Notes under the pieces: model-generated
Told to the model about the DNA's origin: nothing
Seen by the model: only the letters and a program-made list of their open reading frames with translations
Databases searched by the model: none
Shown: in pieces, positions 13,108 through 26,677 of the stretch
How positions within the stretch are numbered: the first letter of the stretch is position 1
Layout: each line of letters opens with the position of its first letter
Program-made: the position numbers and the translations under genes
From: Sphagnum compactum
Taxonomy: Eukaryota > Bryophyta > Sphagnopsida > Sphagnales
Assembly: GCA_965153455.1 (NCBI GenBank)
Contig: OZ234494.1
Span: 21,762,001-21,826,000 of the forward strand
Reading direction: 5' to 3'
Length of the DNA stretch: 64,000 bases

Positions 13108-13275
13108 ATGTTTTTTAATAAAGCATTGGTTTCAGCAAATTATTGTAATATGGATGTATTATTTTCGGCCATGGTTGAAAAATGTTCACACACATTAAAC
13201 TTTTGTTTTTTGTTATATTTTTTAATTGCATCCCTAATGAGAGGTTTCTCCATTGGCTCCTTACTACCTTCATCC
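13108..13275 (-). pseudogene. Second Harbinger ORF (Myb/SANT-like), C-terminal remnant
   Basis: The minus strand reads EGSKEPMEKPLIRDAIKKYN, KQKFNVCEHFSTMAENNTS, one stop, then FAETNALLKNM. It has protein-like composition and a charged helix like the C-terminus of the SANT/trihelix protein that accompanies Harbinger transposase. The DNA-binding domain itself was not found. The assignment rests mainly on its position, convergent with the transposase. Confidence 0.5.
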
Positions 13276-13684
13276 TTTCAAGTATTATCAAAATATGCTT
13301 GGGATTATGGACTCCCTACAACTTATTTAATTTCATTAGCACAAACGCTCACATGTTTTATTACACTTCCACTCTAATGGCACTAACTACCAATGCATCA
13401 AAGAAGGGACATTCATGATCATCATTATCTAAAATTTTGTTTGTAATCTTGTCATCCTTGTATTATTTGTAAATTTTGTTAAACTTTTGTTTGCAAGCAA
13501 TTGAAGTCCTTAAGAATCTAGGGATGGAAGCCAACATTCGGGTGTGAAATTTAGCCATGTATCCACCCTTAAAAAAAACCAATTGGGGTAAAAAACAATG
13601 AAATACAAGCTAAAAATATTCCTTGAACTTAAAAAATACAAAATGCAATACATGGATAAAGCAAATGGAAACCATGTCAAATCA

Positions 13685-13770
13685 TTTGAAATAAAGATGG
13701 CTTGGTGGTTAGCTCCTCTCCTTCCCCCAAGGATATGAAGGTTCAATCCCCATAGTGATTAGATTGGACA
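13685..13770 (+). repeat. Possible tRNA-derived SINE head
   Basis: TGGCTTGGTGGTTAGCTC resembles a pol III A box. GGTTCAATCCC, about 40 bp later, resembles a B box. The tRNA cloverleaf is not complete, so a SINE head is more likely than a tRNA gene. Confidence 0.4.
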
Positions 13771-13779
13771 AGGGCAAAT

Positions 13780-16700
13780 GGGGGGGAAATGGGCAAGGGC
13801 AAAAGGGAAGGCCTTTAAAAGGCCCAATTGGCCCAATCTGAATTTAATTTTTGCAATTTTTTCTCTTACTTACTACAAATTTGAAACTTGCAATCAAATT
13901 GTGTTGACATGCACAACAAAGGTTTCAAAGTTAAAAAAGAATTTAAAGGATGATGAAAAATTTTACCTTGTTTTTTTTTTCTTTTTTGGCAAATTCAAGC
14001 TCCATTTCTCCTCTTAAAGCAATCAAGTGCAATACTTCACCATCCACCCAATTGTTTTCTAGCTTTTTCACCTTCTTCATCTTTGTCTTTCACCACAACC
14101 ACCTTCTTCCTTGGTTTTTTTGTGTGGAATGGGAACTAATATAAATATCTTTTGTAAATCCAAATCCCTTTCCACTTGTGAAAATTGGCGTTTCAACCTT
14201 CCACCTTCTACCCCACCTTCCAATTCATCTCCATTTTGGGTCCTATTGTTATGTTGTGCAAAAAAACATCAATTATAGTTTTATTTTTACAAATGGAAGT
14301 AATCTTGAAAATTGATGCATTCTTCTTGGAGGCAAATGCATAACAAAATGAAGTAGAATATGATGATATCAACAAAACCATAGATGATGAAGAAATATGC
14401 ATAGCTTACAATTTCAATCTTATACATTTTGTTTGTGATCTCTATTATTTTTTCAACTACTTAAAAATTGGAGATCATGGCAAAAGACCTTGAAGCTAAC
14501 TAACAATCAACATATCCAACAAAAAACACAACCATTTTTTATCCTAATTACCAACACACTTAATTTGAATGTGATTTTTCTTATGTTGATTTGTGATCTG
14601 GTAATGTTGTGTCAAAATGTTTGATCTCTCAATTTAGATAGATTTTGTGGAAATAGTTCCACGAAAAAATAAATTGTATGGGAAATTACAAAGAAAAATC
14701 AGGTACACATGTAATTGACAACTATTCATGGGTGCATTATGTCACTTTCAAGTAGTATCTAATAGAGCCACATAGATAATGATGGATTCTTTCAAGGGTG
14801 TTTTCTTATGGAAGCAAGCTCAATTGTACAAATTGTGTTGATTTGCTCATGGATCTTCCAATTAAACACCTATCCAACATGTTTGGTACGGTAAGAATTT
14901 GGATGAATTGTTGATCATTTCAATCCATTTAGGCATTAATAGGTGTCACTATCCTCAAAGCATAAACATTTTGTCATTAGATACATGATTTCAAGGTGAG
15001 TTGAAAAATACATACAATTCCAAGCAATCTCCTTGTGTTTGTCCACCACCCTCAAGTTCAAACCCAATTAAACCATGTCATAAGTCATGTTCACTTTACC
15101 TGCCGTCATGTCCTCAAGTGATCCCCAACCTCCCCATTCCTCACCAACATTAAATAAACACCCATCAAATTCATATCAAAAACAAATTTTGCCCCATTGA
15201 CTTAATAAGGGTAATAGTCATTTGTAATGTTGATATATTTGCAAGATCAAATCTTATAATGATCAAATGTTATGGAACTCCCTTTAGTTATGATATTTAT
15301 GTATTACAGAATCTCCAAGGAAAGGCCTAATTTAAGATTGGTTCTTGTTTTCAACTTCATTTCAAGTTAACATTTCTATATAGAAACGAAGATCATGCAT
15401 GTAGATTCATGTGAAAAAGCATAAATATTGCATCACCTAATTATTAACAAGTGATTTTTGGTTTGGTTAGTTGTCAAGATTATTATGGTTTAAAGCTTTA
15501 TTATTCTCCATTGTATTTTGAGATTTGTCATGCAAAATATTTTGATGATACTTTTCATTAATTTCAATTGAAGTCAAATCAAAAATTTCAAAAATAGGCT
15601 ACCCAATCATAATCACAAATATTCTATGGCCTAAGAACCAAAAACAAGGTTCATTCATGTGACAAAACAATTCAAGAATAAAAAATGAATACAACCAAAT
15701 TAGCAACATGTACATGACAACTTAACATAATGATTGTTGATGGTTTCACGTGTATTTTTGCATGAATTATGGTTTAATTAAAGGTGGACACATGAAATCC
15801 CACCTAATTTCCAAAGTTATGATGAAGAACATTATGATTAGGTGACCTCCCATGTTAATAACACTGTAAGGATGCATCAAACCCACCTCTCAAAGGTGTT
15901 CACACTATTGTGCCACCAACTTATTACAATTTAGAATCATGTTTGATAAAATAATTAAAAGGTTTTTTTTCCTTGCCATTACCTTGCCTTTACACTCAAT
16001 CAAGTTTTTGGTCCAAGTTACATTCAATGACAATGGACAAAATCAAAATCACATGCAAAATTCATGTTAAGTTTCATCATTGCCATTCTAATTTGGTGAC
16101 AACAAAATACCTTTATTGAATTCAAAAAAAAAAAAGTGAATGAATTTTGATTTGATCCTTCAAAATCCAATCTATTAACTCAATAATCATTCAAAACAAT
16201 TGATACTAGTATTGACGTAAACATTAAATCGTGATAAGGATTTGAAACAGATTGGGTGCATGGACTGGCACACAAAAAGGTAGTTCTTGAAACTAATCAA
16301 GGAGGTTGAAAACATAATTCAACATTGATATCAATGGTCATTGCATATACCAACTTGTATAACACCAATGAATGAGAACACACTACATGGGACCTCTTTT
16401 GTCCATCATTGTATATTGTTTTTCTAGGTGGTGTATTTTAAAATTTCAATGATGCCAAATTATTTAAAAGAATTTTCATAATGTTTTCAAACATACTATG
16501 ATAACCCATTAAGTATATAAGTGAAGAAATATATATTTTGATTTCATATTATGTGATTAAAATATATTTGTTTAAAAAAAAAGCATGTAAGATTATATTT
16601 AAAAACATAAATATAGTTTTAAAAATTTGAAAATATTTTTTATTTTTTTTAAATTCCATTACAAGTGATTATTTTGGTGACTAATCAAACCTTGATGTTA

Positions 16701-18200
16701 GAGCAATTTGAAATGAGAAATTGGTTTTGTTATAGGTAGGTTGGTAGGCTAGCAGTTAAAAACTCAAAAGAGGTCGAATTCTCACACATTATTCATTTGC
16801 TTTTGAACTTCAAAATTTATTTGTAATCTTCCACCTAACATTTGCAATGCCACAAAAATTGCTCAATTTGGTAAAGGAATGGGGAATATATGGGGTGTTT
16901 CATGTAAGGGGGTTCAATGTTTAGACATGCAAATTAAAATAGATTATAATTTTGAACTTCAAAGTTTTGATGGTTGCATCCTTGCCTCTAGAATACAAAG
17001 AAGTTTTGTAAAGCCCTAGTTGGTGCACCCATCAAGTTTGAAATGACTTGAAACAAACTAAAAATGAGGAAGATATGGGGCTAGAATTAGAAAACGGTCT
17101 AGAGTTCTTTTGTCAATAATTTTGAAGCAAACTATCACACATCATCTTCGTATTTTTTTGCATTGCTCCTTTACTTCTAACACTCAAAGAGAATTTGTAA
17201 CCTTCCAATTTGCATGTCCAATGACACAAAAATCATTCAATTTGGTTTAAAATGAGAAAAATATTGGAAAGTGTTTGGTGATAGGTACAATATGTTTGAT
17301 GGTGCGCAGTTTTACCCTACTTGTGTATACCATAAATATATCCATGGATCCTTGAATTTAGATTATTGAATTTATTTTAAAATTAATATTAGATAACAAT
17401 ATATTTGTAAAAATCATAAAACCCAAACATCAAAATTAAAATCCAGAATTAAATGCATCACATTTTGGAGCACTTACATTGTACATACTACAATATTAGA
17501 CTAAAAAATGTTAAAAAGGGGTCCCCTAGTGTGCTTTCACCCTAATCATATCTATATTGATACCATTACACCACCCATTCATAGTGTATGTCTTATTTAT
17601 ACCATATTGTTACCTAATTTCTATCAAATTTCTTATACCAATTTTGTATTGATATGTCATTTTTGCTAACATTTAGATATTAAGATTGATTGGCATATAA
17701 AATACTTATACCAAACCAACATTGGTTCACACTTTGTGCATTTTGATTGTCATTTTCAAACAAATTATAATTGCAATGTATTGTATTTTGATATTAGTTG
17801 CTTTTAAATTTCAAATCTTTTGAATCCCTTGTTGTAACCTTCCACAATAGGTGGTTGCAAGCTTGATCTTCTTACACATGTTGAACTTCACATAAATTTG
17901 GTACCATTCATGTTTCCAAATCTTTTAAAAACATAACAATTGACATTCATTCTAACACATAATGTGACTAGGTTTTTTCTAATGTAATTATTGGTTGAAC
18001 ATGAACTTATTTTGAAAGAGACATATTTTAAATGTACTTCTTAATTTGTGAACCAATGTGTACATGCAATGTTTATATGGTAATGTGCATATGTATCTCA
18101 CTAAACTTTTTTACCCTCTTGGTAAACATGTTAGGTGTTGCTTATAGCATGAAGGTAAAGGTGTAAAAGGGTAGTAATACACTGATCTTGGATTTTACCC
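13780..18200. other. Long AT-rich region, nothing recognised
   Basis: Only short, low-complexity open frames are present. A second tRNA-head-like string (GGTTGGTAGGCTAGCAG, then GGTCGAATTCTC) lies at about 16735-16790. No gene, transposase or structured RNA was recognised. Confidence 0.45.
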
Positions 18201-21140
18201 CATGAATGCCCTAAGCATGGGTCCTTTATTTGGGCAATTTGTTGGGCCCTGCCCTCACAGGGACAGGGACTATCGGCATTGGATCCAACTTTTGGAAGTT
18301 TTACCTTATTACAACCAGTTTCACATTAGGAGAACCGGTTTCTTTGGTGAAAGTGTTTAGACTGTTTAGATTGGAACCCATTGTTTTGGTGTTCACAGTG
18401 TGGACACAGTACGTAGATGTACAATATTGGCAGGGCCAGTGTGTTTGTGACGCCTTGTTTCCAAATGGCAACTTTTTTTTCAAATTGGTGAAAATTTAGT
18501 GTTTTTAAAAGTATTTCAGTGGCCAAATTTTGAAAATAAAATAAAATAAATAAAAATCACAAAATTCTACCATGAGTTCCAACATGTGGTGAAAATATAG
18601 AGGGATGTTAAATTTTTTTTGACTTTCATATTTCCTTATCACCAAATCTAGCTAAAACCATCTTATGGATGATCGCCACTTTGGCTGCATCAAAAAATTG
18701 AAAGGAAAACCTAGCCCTAAGGCAAATGTGAAGGTAACCTATATTGATATTAATGGTCAAAATTGAATATTTGAAGTGCATAACAACACTTTTTTATCAT
18801 CCTCCTTCATAAGCTTAGATTTCATTTATGCATATGGAATGTAGTTCTTGTATGGGTACTACCACTTATAAAGCACATTCCAGCCCTAAAAACTAATTCA
18901 TATTTATATTCATAACAACATTCATCATAAATATCACCTACTTCTTCAGCTCATCCAAAATCCCTCGGATAATAGAGATGGTAGGAATAGCAACAAATCG
19001 ATGATGAAAGAGAAAAACAAAACAAAAAGAAGAAAAAAGGTGTTAACCTTAAAATGGTTTCAAGCTGAACATGTGCCTTACGCTAGTTTCCCCCCAACTT
19101 TGCACACTAATCACTGGGGCAAATGAATTCTGCCAAAATTCAAACCTTAGCTTAAACTTAAAATAGGATAGAACTTTAAAAGATTTACCCTAGATTAGGG
19201 TATGGTGATGGTATGTTTGATTGTCAAATGGGCATATATTGGGTTGTATCCTAAGGTTATGTAAGTGAAAAAAGGAGACTCTCCTAATACTAGTTCATAT
19301 AGCTCCTCAACATGCAAGTCTAAACACACTTTAACAAGCTCTGTCCAGCAAAAAAAAAGTGGTTAACAATGTTCAACTTTGTGCATAGTGGTTTGAATTT
19401 GCTGGAGGGTTTGGCTAGTTTGACCTTGATTTTATGTTAACTTAAGCTGAAAATTTATGATGTTGGTTGAGGCTCAGTGTCTATTGAGAGGTGATGAATT
19501 TGAATTTGGTATCAACCAGTAGAACTTACAAAACAAAAGAAATAAAAAAAAACCTTTTTGCAAAACATCCAAAACCAGTAGAACTATGTAAAGCAATTCT
19601 GTGAAGAACCATGCAGAGCACAAAAAAGAAAAGATGCAGAAAGACAAGCCCAAAATGTGAATACCCAAACTCATTACAAAAGGGTAGATGAGCTGAAATT
19701 TGGCCTGATCAATGAGTCCTTGAGGATTTTTTTGCGCTACATTCAATGAACTTGTGCGGAGGACTTGTTGAAAATCGACACCAACAACTTCCATGTCAAC
19801 TTCCATGTGAATTCCTTGTACGAATTTTGCAGGAGGCAGCAGGATTGGGCCGGGTACCAGCACGATGAAAAGACAACTGCTAGCTAGCCAGTGGGCCAGC
19901 CACTACTGCAAGTCATCATGTGTAAGTGGGGAGACTCGTAACTGCAGATTTGGTTTTGAAATCACCTCTGGTTTTCATGTTTCCTCATATCCAGAAGACG
20001 CCTAGGTGACTGACTGCTAGTGTTGATCTGGTATATTGTGCTATGTACACCTGGGCCTGGTATTGGCACTGGTAGCAAGGAGCTTACCAGTCTGATGATA
20101 TGAGCTGAGGCAATTCCACCAGCCTTTATTATACCTATACCAGCGGGCTGCTAGGGACTTGAGGTCATACCAAACGTTGTACCAGTCTCAATACCATGCA
20201 TATTCCATGCTGGGCGGTTATTAGAAACAGCAACAGATCACTGTGGTTATCAGGGTGCTGATTTATTGTGCCCCTCCGAGCAAGTGCAGTCAGGAAAGAA
20301 CGAATCCTCTTTTGTGTCCTCCACGGAATCCCATGAGATAAAAATTCTTGTAAGTATCCTGAGTCCTTATATAGTAATATAACTTATTTCCATAATTTAG
20401 TCTATGACATGGAGAAAGCATGTGTACAATTTCATTGTAGTAAGTACCCTTACTAGATCTCGCAAAGTTTGTAAGGGGCGGGTCCTGTGATCTAATGGAG
20501 TTGCAAGGTCAAGAGAGTTGGAAAATTCAGAAATTCATTCAATTGGTTGAATCACTCTACACTGAGATAACCCATTGTTTTTGCTTGATCTTTTCCACAG
20601 AATCCTATGAGATAACTGGGGTCTCTTGAGTCATCATATTCCTTTTCACTTTCCCCGGTAGCAGATCAACAAAGAAACGTGCAAATTTCAAGTTGGATGC
20701 AATAGGGAGAATTTGAACTCATGGCTGTAACAACAAAAATCAGACCTAATCAGTTGGAGCTTTTTAGGTGGATAGTTGGAGCACATGGGCTATATGAAAA
20801 TAAGAATAAAAAGGGTTCTCATCAGCATGCAGAGCTCCTCCATTTCATAAGTCTCAAGTTGAGAATCCTAGAATCTGCCAATGGGGTTGAAACCATGTTT
20901 TATTAAAAAAACATTGGTGGAAAAATATGACATTTGGCTACTATTTCAGCCCTTGTGGTGCTAGGCTGGCCATTGGTTGCAATGAGCAAAGTAATCTTTC
21001 GGTTATAGATTAAGGGGAAATGGAATTTAATTAGGCATTTTTTTTGTTCTCAAGGTTACTACTTCTGGCTACAAGGGTCAGATTGTTGTAGGATTTTTGC
21101 TCTTGCCAATTCTCAAAAGCAGAAATCTTAGCAACCTTAC
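18200..21140. other. Mixed-composition intergenic region, unassigned
   Basis: Two pockets are richer in GC: 18220-18450 and 19470-20300. The minus strand of 19474-19863 is open for 129 codons and starts with a protein-like stretch (PPAKFVQGIHMEVDMEVVGV). I recognise no family, and its C-terminal half is low-complexity hydrophobic. This may be a gene relic or an old transposon. Confidence 0.35.
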
Positions 21141-21485
21141 TGAGGCCCATTTTAGATGGGGTCCACGGTCCAAATTCCTAAGAATCAATTTGGACTCATT
21201 TGAAGCAAATTGAATCCTTGAGTTGCTTCGTGCCTTGGACCCTAGCTTGCATCTTGGTTCTTAAATTGTGAGCTCTCCTTTATAGTTGGGGGGGGGGGGG
21301 GGGGGGGGGGTGTGTCTGAACCAATGGAATTGCCCTTCAAAATGGTGCCATGCAAGTTTAACCTCAATTTGTCACTTTTTGGTCTTGGACCTTCATTTAA
21401 AGGTTGTGGGTCCAATTTATGGCTCTCATATAATGAGATTTTTCTATTTCATTGGACCTTGGACCCTCATCTAAAATGGCCCTAA
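21141..21485. mobile_element. MITE-like element with ~32-bp imperfect inverted ends
   Basis: The left end, near 21144-21176, reads GGCCCATTTTAGATGGGGTC then CACGGTCCAA. The reverse complement of about 21450-21482 reads GGCCATTTTAGATGAGGGTC then CAAGGTCCAA. The ends are about 345 bp apart with no coding capacity between them. Target-site duplications were not resolved. Confidence 0.55.
21288..21310 (+). repeat. Poly-G tract (23 G)
   Basis: An uninterrupted run of 23 G, followed by TGTGTCTG, inside the MITE-like element. Another run of 16 G lies at 24546-24561. Confidence 0.95.
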
Positions 21486-21489
21486 ATCA

Positions 21490-24380
21490 TGGAGACCCGA
21501 GGTCCTTAATCATAATGCTCATTGCTCAAAATTGAATGCAACAAATCACAATGCATGCGCACATAAGTTATAACACAAGTTCCACAAACTGGAAACAAAC
21601 AAAAATAGTCACTTCTGAGGTGATTGAACCCTTTAGACTATCCACTACAACACAAGTGTCCTACAAAACAAGGCTATTTAAATACAAAACCACCTTCAAG
21701 CATACAGAAGGTTGTTATATCGATTTGGCAACAGAAGGTTGTTATAAATAAGAGGTGGTATCCATTTTGGATCACCAACTTCACTTATACAAACAACCAA
21801 TCAATAATTGTAACTTGCAATGTTGTTGAAACATTATAAAGTTGAAATTGGAAAGCCTTAAATTTAAGCTCCCACACCATATCAAAGACATTTTGTGTGT
21901 CACCATTCATATGATTTTTGCATACGAAAAATTATGCAAGATATAGAACTTTTGGGAAACCATTCTAACCATTAAACCTAGGTTGGTAATGAATTAGTTG
22001 CATAACTTGGATTTGCAAAATGCCAAATAACTAAAACACCACTCATCTTCTACATTGCTAAAGACTTGTCACATGGCAATTTAAGCCAACTTGAACTACT
22101 ATGGAAAAAAACAAGCAAGTGTTTTGAATATTAAAAGAGTGCACTAGAAGCATGTCAAAGGATTCACATCAAATGGCTTAGCCATTGTGGCACATGCATT
22201 TGATTTCATGGCTAACTTGAACATATATTGTTGAATGTCAAAAGAAGTTATTAACAAAACCTTAAGCACCCATACATCATTATTGTTTGGCTTCTTCGGG
22301 TGGCAAAATGTTGTTTTAATCACATTCAAGTGTTTGTGGAAACTTTCTTTTGAATCAAACTCCCAACACTATTGTGGGTACACCACACTTAAATTGTCCA
22401 TGATGCAAATTGTCTATGTTGTCACAAGCAAGGAATTTTCCTTGTAATTTTGTAACAAGGCAATTAATAACCCCTACAACCCACATCCTTTTTTTGGTTC
22501 ATTTCAATGCTAAATAAAATGAACAAAATCAAAATAAACAAAATGAAATACATGATGTTAGGGTTTAAAGTTAAACCTACACATTCTACCTCCACTTGTG
22601 TGATAGTTGGAACATGAACATCTCTTGTCACATACGAAACTTCATGAATTTGCAAATTAAAATGAATAGCTTATACTTGTTATTAACTCACATCAAATGC
22701 CAAATATTCCACACCTATGTTTATATCTATATCCAATGCATGACAATTGATTCAAGCTTAACACATAACATAGACTTATAAACATCAAATGCATTAAAAT
22801 TGAATCTCATGTTTAGGTTTGAATATAGTTCATATATTTCCCCTAGTGATGGGTTGAAAAAAACCTCAATGCAATCTTAAGATGTTTCAAAATGTTGATG
22901 CCACACTTGCTTAGAGATCCTCCTGATTGTGTTGAAAGCTAAATGACTTTTCACATGTATGCAAATGCTTTAATTTAATGAAATTAAAAATGAAGACAAT
23001 TTTTTGTTTAACAATAGGTTGCAACATTTACAAGCCAAAATTTAAAAACATGATTCCACAATGAATTTCCTTAACAAATTTCCAATCATATTACAAACTG
23101 ATAAATTTGAATGCCTTCCAAACACAACCTTATTGCACAAAGGATATACCAAACATAAAGAAGCAAAAGATGCTCTCAAACCAACAAAACAATTAGCAAG
23201 ACATAATAATTACAAACTCAAAAGGAAGAAGGTGATTCAACAACAGAGGCTTGGAGGAGATACAACCAATCCTTCAAGCTTGGATGTTTAGACTTTAGGC
23301 TAGACTCGTGTTTGGAAGGTATGTAGATCTTAACATATCAGATGAGTAAGAATAATAACAAATTTCAAGAAATATATATGAGCCAGCTGAAGGTATATAT
23401 GGTTTCAAGAATTTCCAATTTGCATGAAGGTAAAGTCATATAGGCTTTGCAAAATTATCAATTTAGGTAAGGCTAAAGGTAAGTGAGAAACATTTGCTAT
23501 GTTCATAGTGTAAGGCTAATTATGTATTATTACAATAGATTGATTCTATGGATATAAGGTAGGATAAATTTAAAAACACATGTAAATTGCGTACAATTAG
23601 GAAACATTGGCAAGCCAGGAAAAACAATAAGTTATGCAAATAGCATTGTGTAAAGACTTACAACAATTTTTCTAGTGTAATTGGACAGCTCCTTATAGAG
23701 TGGAATTTTTCTTTCACTGTTCATGGAGCATTTCAAAAAATAAAAATAAAAATGCTTGCTAGGGTGAATGTTTCATTTTTCCAAAATGCTTTGCAATTTA
23801 TAAAAAATTTCACCCATGATACCCACTGGGTATCAAGGGGGAAAAAAAGCTGACGGAGGTCTTTATGCTCGATAAAGCCTTCGGACTGGTGTTTTTTACC
23901 AGGATGGGGCCTGCCTCATGGAGGCCATAATTCAAAGAAAACAACACCCATTGATAATAAAATCCAAGGTTGAAGGAAAATGTCAAAACTAAATGAAACT
24001 CATCAAAACCGTGCAAAGCTAAGCTTTATTTATAAACACACAGACCGATTCCAAAAATGTACAAAGGTGTTAAAAACAAGGGAGGATGTAAAGGATGTCA
24101 AGTTTCAAATTTAAATGAAAACCTTCAGCAACTTTAGTAACACCTTCGAGGCATTCCTGAAAAGGCAATTGGGTGCACAATTGGAAGAGACGCATAAGCT
24201 GACATTTGGTTGTATATATATTCTCGTGGACGGTTTTGTCCAGAAATTCATGACTGGTAAAACACACTTGATGAGGGAGGGAGCGAGGGAGGGAGGGAGC
24301 CCCGCATCCTTGCCTGGCTTTTTTGTCGAGATCTTGTCAATTAAAGTGTTTCGACAACAGGTACCCTGGCTCTTAGGAAC
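21490..24380. other. AT-rich intergenic region, no gene recognised
   Basis: Short open frames without family motifs. The stretch 23800-24020 is richer in GC and contains a small hairpin (ACTGGTGTTTTTTACCAG). No gene was identified. Confidence 0.4.
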
Positions 24381-24384
24381 TGGC

Positions 24385-24460
24385 ATTACCCAGACCCAGG
24401 CCAAAAATGGTGATAAAGACTTAAGAATATTAGGAATAAAAATTTCATGCAGCCAATGAG
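24385..24460 (+). repeat. Dispersed repeat, partner at 25270-25350
   Basis: The core AAAAATGGTGAYAAA, an AT-rich middle, then TTTCATGCAGCCAATGAGA and a variant of GCTCAACATGCA recur at 25270-25350 in the same orientation. The flanks differ. Confidence 0.65.
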
Positions 24461-24545
24461 ATCGCTCAACATGCAGCCCCGAGATGCTACCACCTCTATC
24501 TTATGCAGACACAAATATATTATTATTAATTCTATCACACCAGTT

Positions 24546-24561
24546 GGGGGGGGGGGGGGGG
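24546..24561 (+). repeat. Poly-G tract (16 G)
   Basis: An uninterrupted run of 16 G after CAGTT. Confidence 0.95.
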
Positions 24562-25213
24562 TCCCATCTTGGCTCCTTATGGGGACCAATGGAAAAGGGT
24601 AAAGTGCATATCAACAATATATGTACTTCCGTGCCATTAGCCTTCATTGCAAATGGCCACAAACAAATAAATGGAAGGAATAGAATTTCTGCTATGCATG
24701 CATGAGGCCCAAGCTTCTTTTTTTCACTTAGGTCTATAAATTTTTTTCCAAATCACCTTCATTAAATCATACTCAATGAGGGCTTTCCAAAAATATCAAG
24801 AGCGTGCCTAAATTCTTCTATAATTTTTATTTCTAATTTAAATGAAATTTCAATGAAAAATTTGTCAATAACTTCTCCACTTTAAGTGAAAACATTATGA
24901 AACCAGTTTAGTGCACCCCTTACTCATTGAAGGATTTCCCATGCTACCAAGAGTGCAGGAAAAGGCGCCACCATGGTTTGAGAGATCTCTTAACATGACA
25001 AAGAAAGCAAACAAATTACCTTCCTTCATAGATAAATAGGTGGGCCAAACCTAAGGGAGGCACTGTATATTTCTTTCTTGGATTAGAAACTTTGATTTTG
25101 GGGAGCCCTCAAAGTTTCAGTAATTTTTTTTGTTAACGGGCCAATCAAAATGGCTCATTGAAAAAGACAAAAATGAACATGGGAGGCAACACCCATCCAA
25201 TTAATGCAAAGTC

Positions 25214-25241
25214 AAATAAATAAATAAATAAATAAATAAAT
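25214..25241 (+). repeat. (AAAT)n microsatellite
   Basis: Seven perfect AAAT units. Confidence 0.95.
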
Positions 25242-25269
25242 ACCCATGCTCTCAGAAAGGGGTATTAGC

Positions 25270-25350
25270 CCATGTTAAAAATGGTGACAAAAAGTTTTAA
25301 GAAATAAAATTTTCATGCAGCCAATGAGACAGCTCAAAATGCACACAAGA
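25270..25350 (+). repeat. Second copy of the 24385-24460 repeat
   Basis: It shares the AAAAATGGTGACAAA and TTTCATGCAGCCAATGAGA landmarks with 24385-24460, with small indels. Confidence 0.65.
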
Positions 25351-25359
25351 GTGCCCATC

Positions 25360-26670
25360 TTTTTTTCCTTTTGCCCAAAGTTGAACTTGTGTAACCTATA
25401 AAAGTGGGCCAAAAGGAAGCAGCTCTATACTTCTATTTGGGAAGTGCCTGACATTTTATTAAAAAAAAATTGCAATGAGCAAATCAGGCCAAAAAAAAAA
25501 ACCAAGAACTTTAGGACTATTATTGGGACTAAGGTGCTTTGGAAAATCTACCTATTTGGGTGAGAAAGGCCATCCAGTGGTGATGTGTTTATCATCCATC
25601 CTCTTAGGTTTGCACAAAACATTAGAAAAGAAACCAAGTACTTAACAAAAAGATTTAGTTAGATTCCTTTTCAAATTGTTACAAATCTAACTCACTAAAT
25701 GTTACCACCTATAGTGAAAATATTGCAACTACTAAATCACAAGTGAGCATGTTTTGGGTGGCAGGGTAAGGGAAAATATTTCTGTTCTAATTTGTAGCCA
25801 AAATAATAATATTTTACTTTTTTATGGCATTCCAGGCAAATCAACTTTGTGCAAAATTAATATTTCATGACAACATCTTTCACTTGCTATGATGGAACTT
25901 ACAGAAAATAACAATGCAAAAAGTTTTCAAAATTGTTATAAGTTGAAGGTTAAATCACTCTGTCAAAAAGAATGTTTGAACTCCCCCAAGTCCTAACAAT
26001 TAAAGAAGGTTCATGAATAACTAACTATAATGCAGTTCTATAATTACTTGAACTCTTTTTTTTTGCCTATCTTGAGCTACTGATACTCACTAATGACAAC
26101 TAACCAAAAATTGATGGTTTTCTGAGTTTCATCCCCAGTTGAATGCTAACATTTTTTTTTGTAGTTTTTTTTTGGGAATCTCACCTTGTGTATGACCAAA
26201 CTCAGGGTTCTGGTGTTGTGTTTTTCTTTACTTTAGGGATAATTCTAATTTCCTATTTCCCTATGACAATTTTTTTTTTTCTTAATCCATTCCCTCTTTT
26301 GTTTTTTAATAATTTTAAAAAAAGGGGACCAAAAAACAGTGTTGGAACTGGGTTGCCAGAATTGGCCCTTTTGAAGGCTTGATTTTGTGTGGGATTCTTG
26401 ACTCCACTTGTGTCGTCATTATTCTCGACATTGGACAAGATCAAAATTTGGGGTGTACCTTCTTCCACCATCCAAGCCAGCAGGCAGCAGCTGTGTCGCC
26501 CACAAGGGGGGCACCTTGGATGTACGCCGGACGGACAGAGCTCATTACGGGGTATTTAGCACCTCACATGTACTACTTATGCATCACGGGAGCAACCGAG
26601 GTTAACACTTAACACGTGGTTGGTCAGAGCTGCATGGGCCAACTGTAAATCTAACCACAATGAGGGCCTT
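25360..26670. other. AT-rich spacer; nothing recognised
   Basis: There are homopolymer runs near 26145-26325. A GC-richer patch at 26450-26670 has no coding signal I recognise. Confidence 0.4.
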
Positions 26671-26677
26671 ACACTGC

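Noticed and set aside
18240-18442. GGGCCCTGCC and GGCAGGGCCA as possible ends of a ~200-bp element
   Set aside because: Only about 10 bp of inversion and no other copy in the window; too weak to call.
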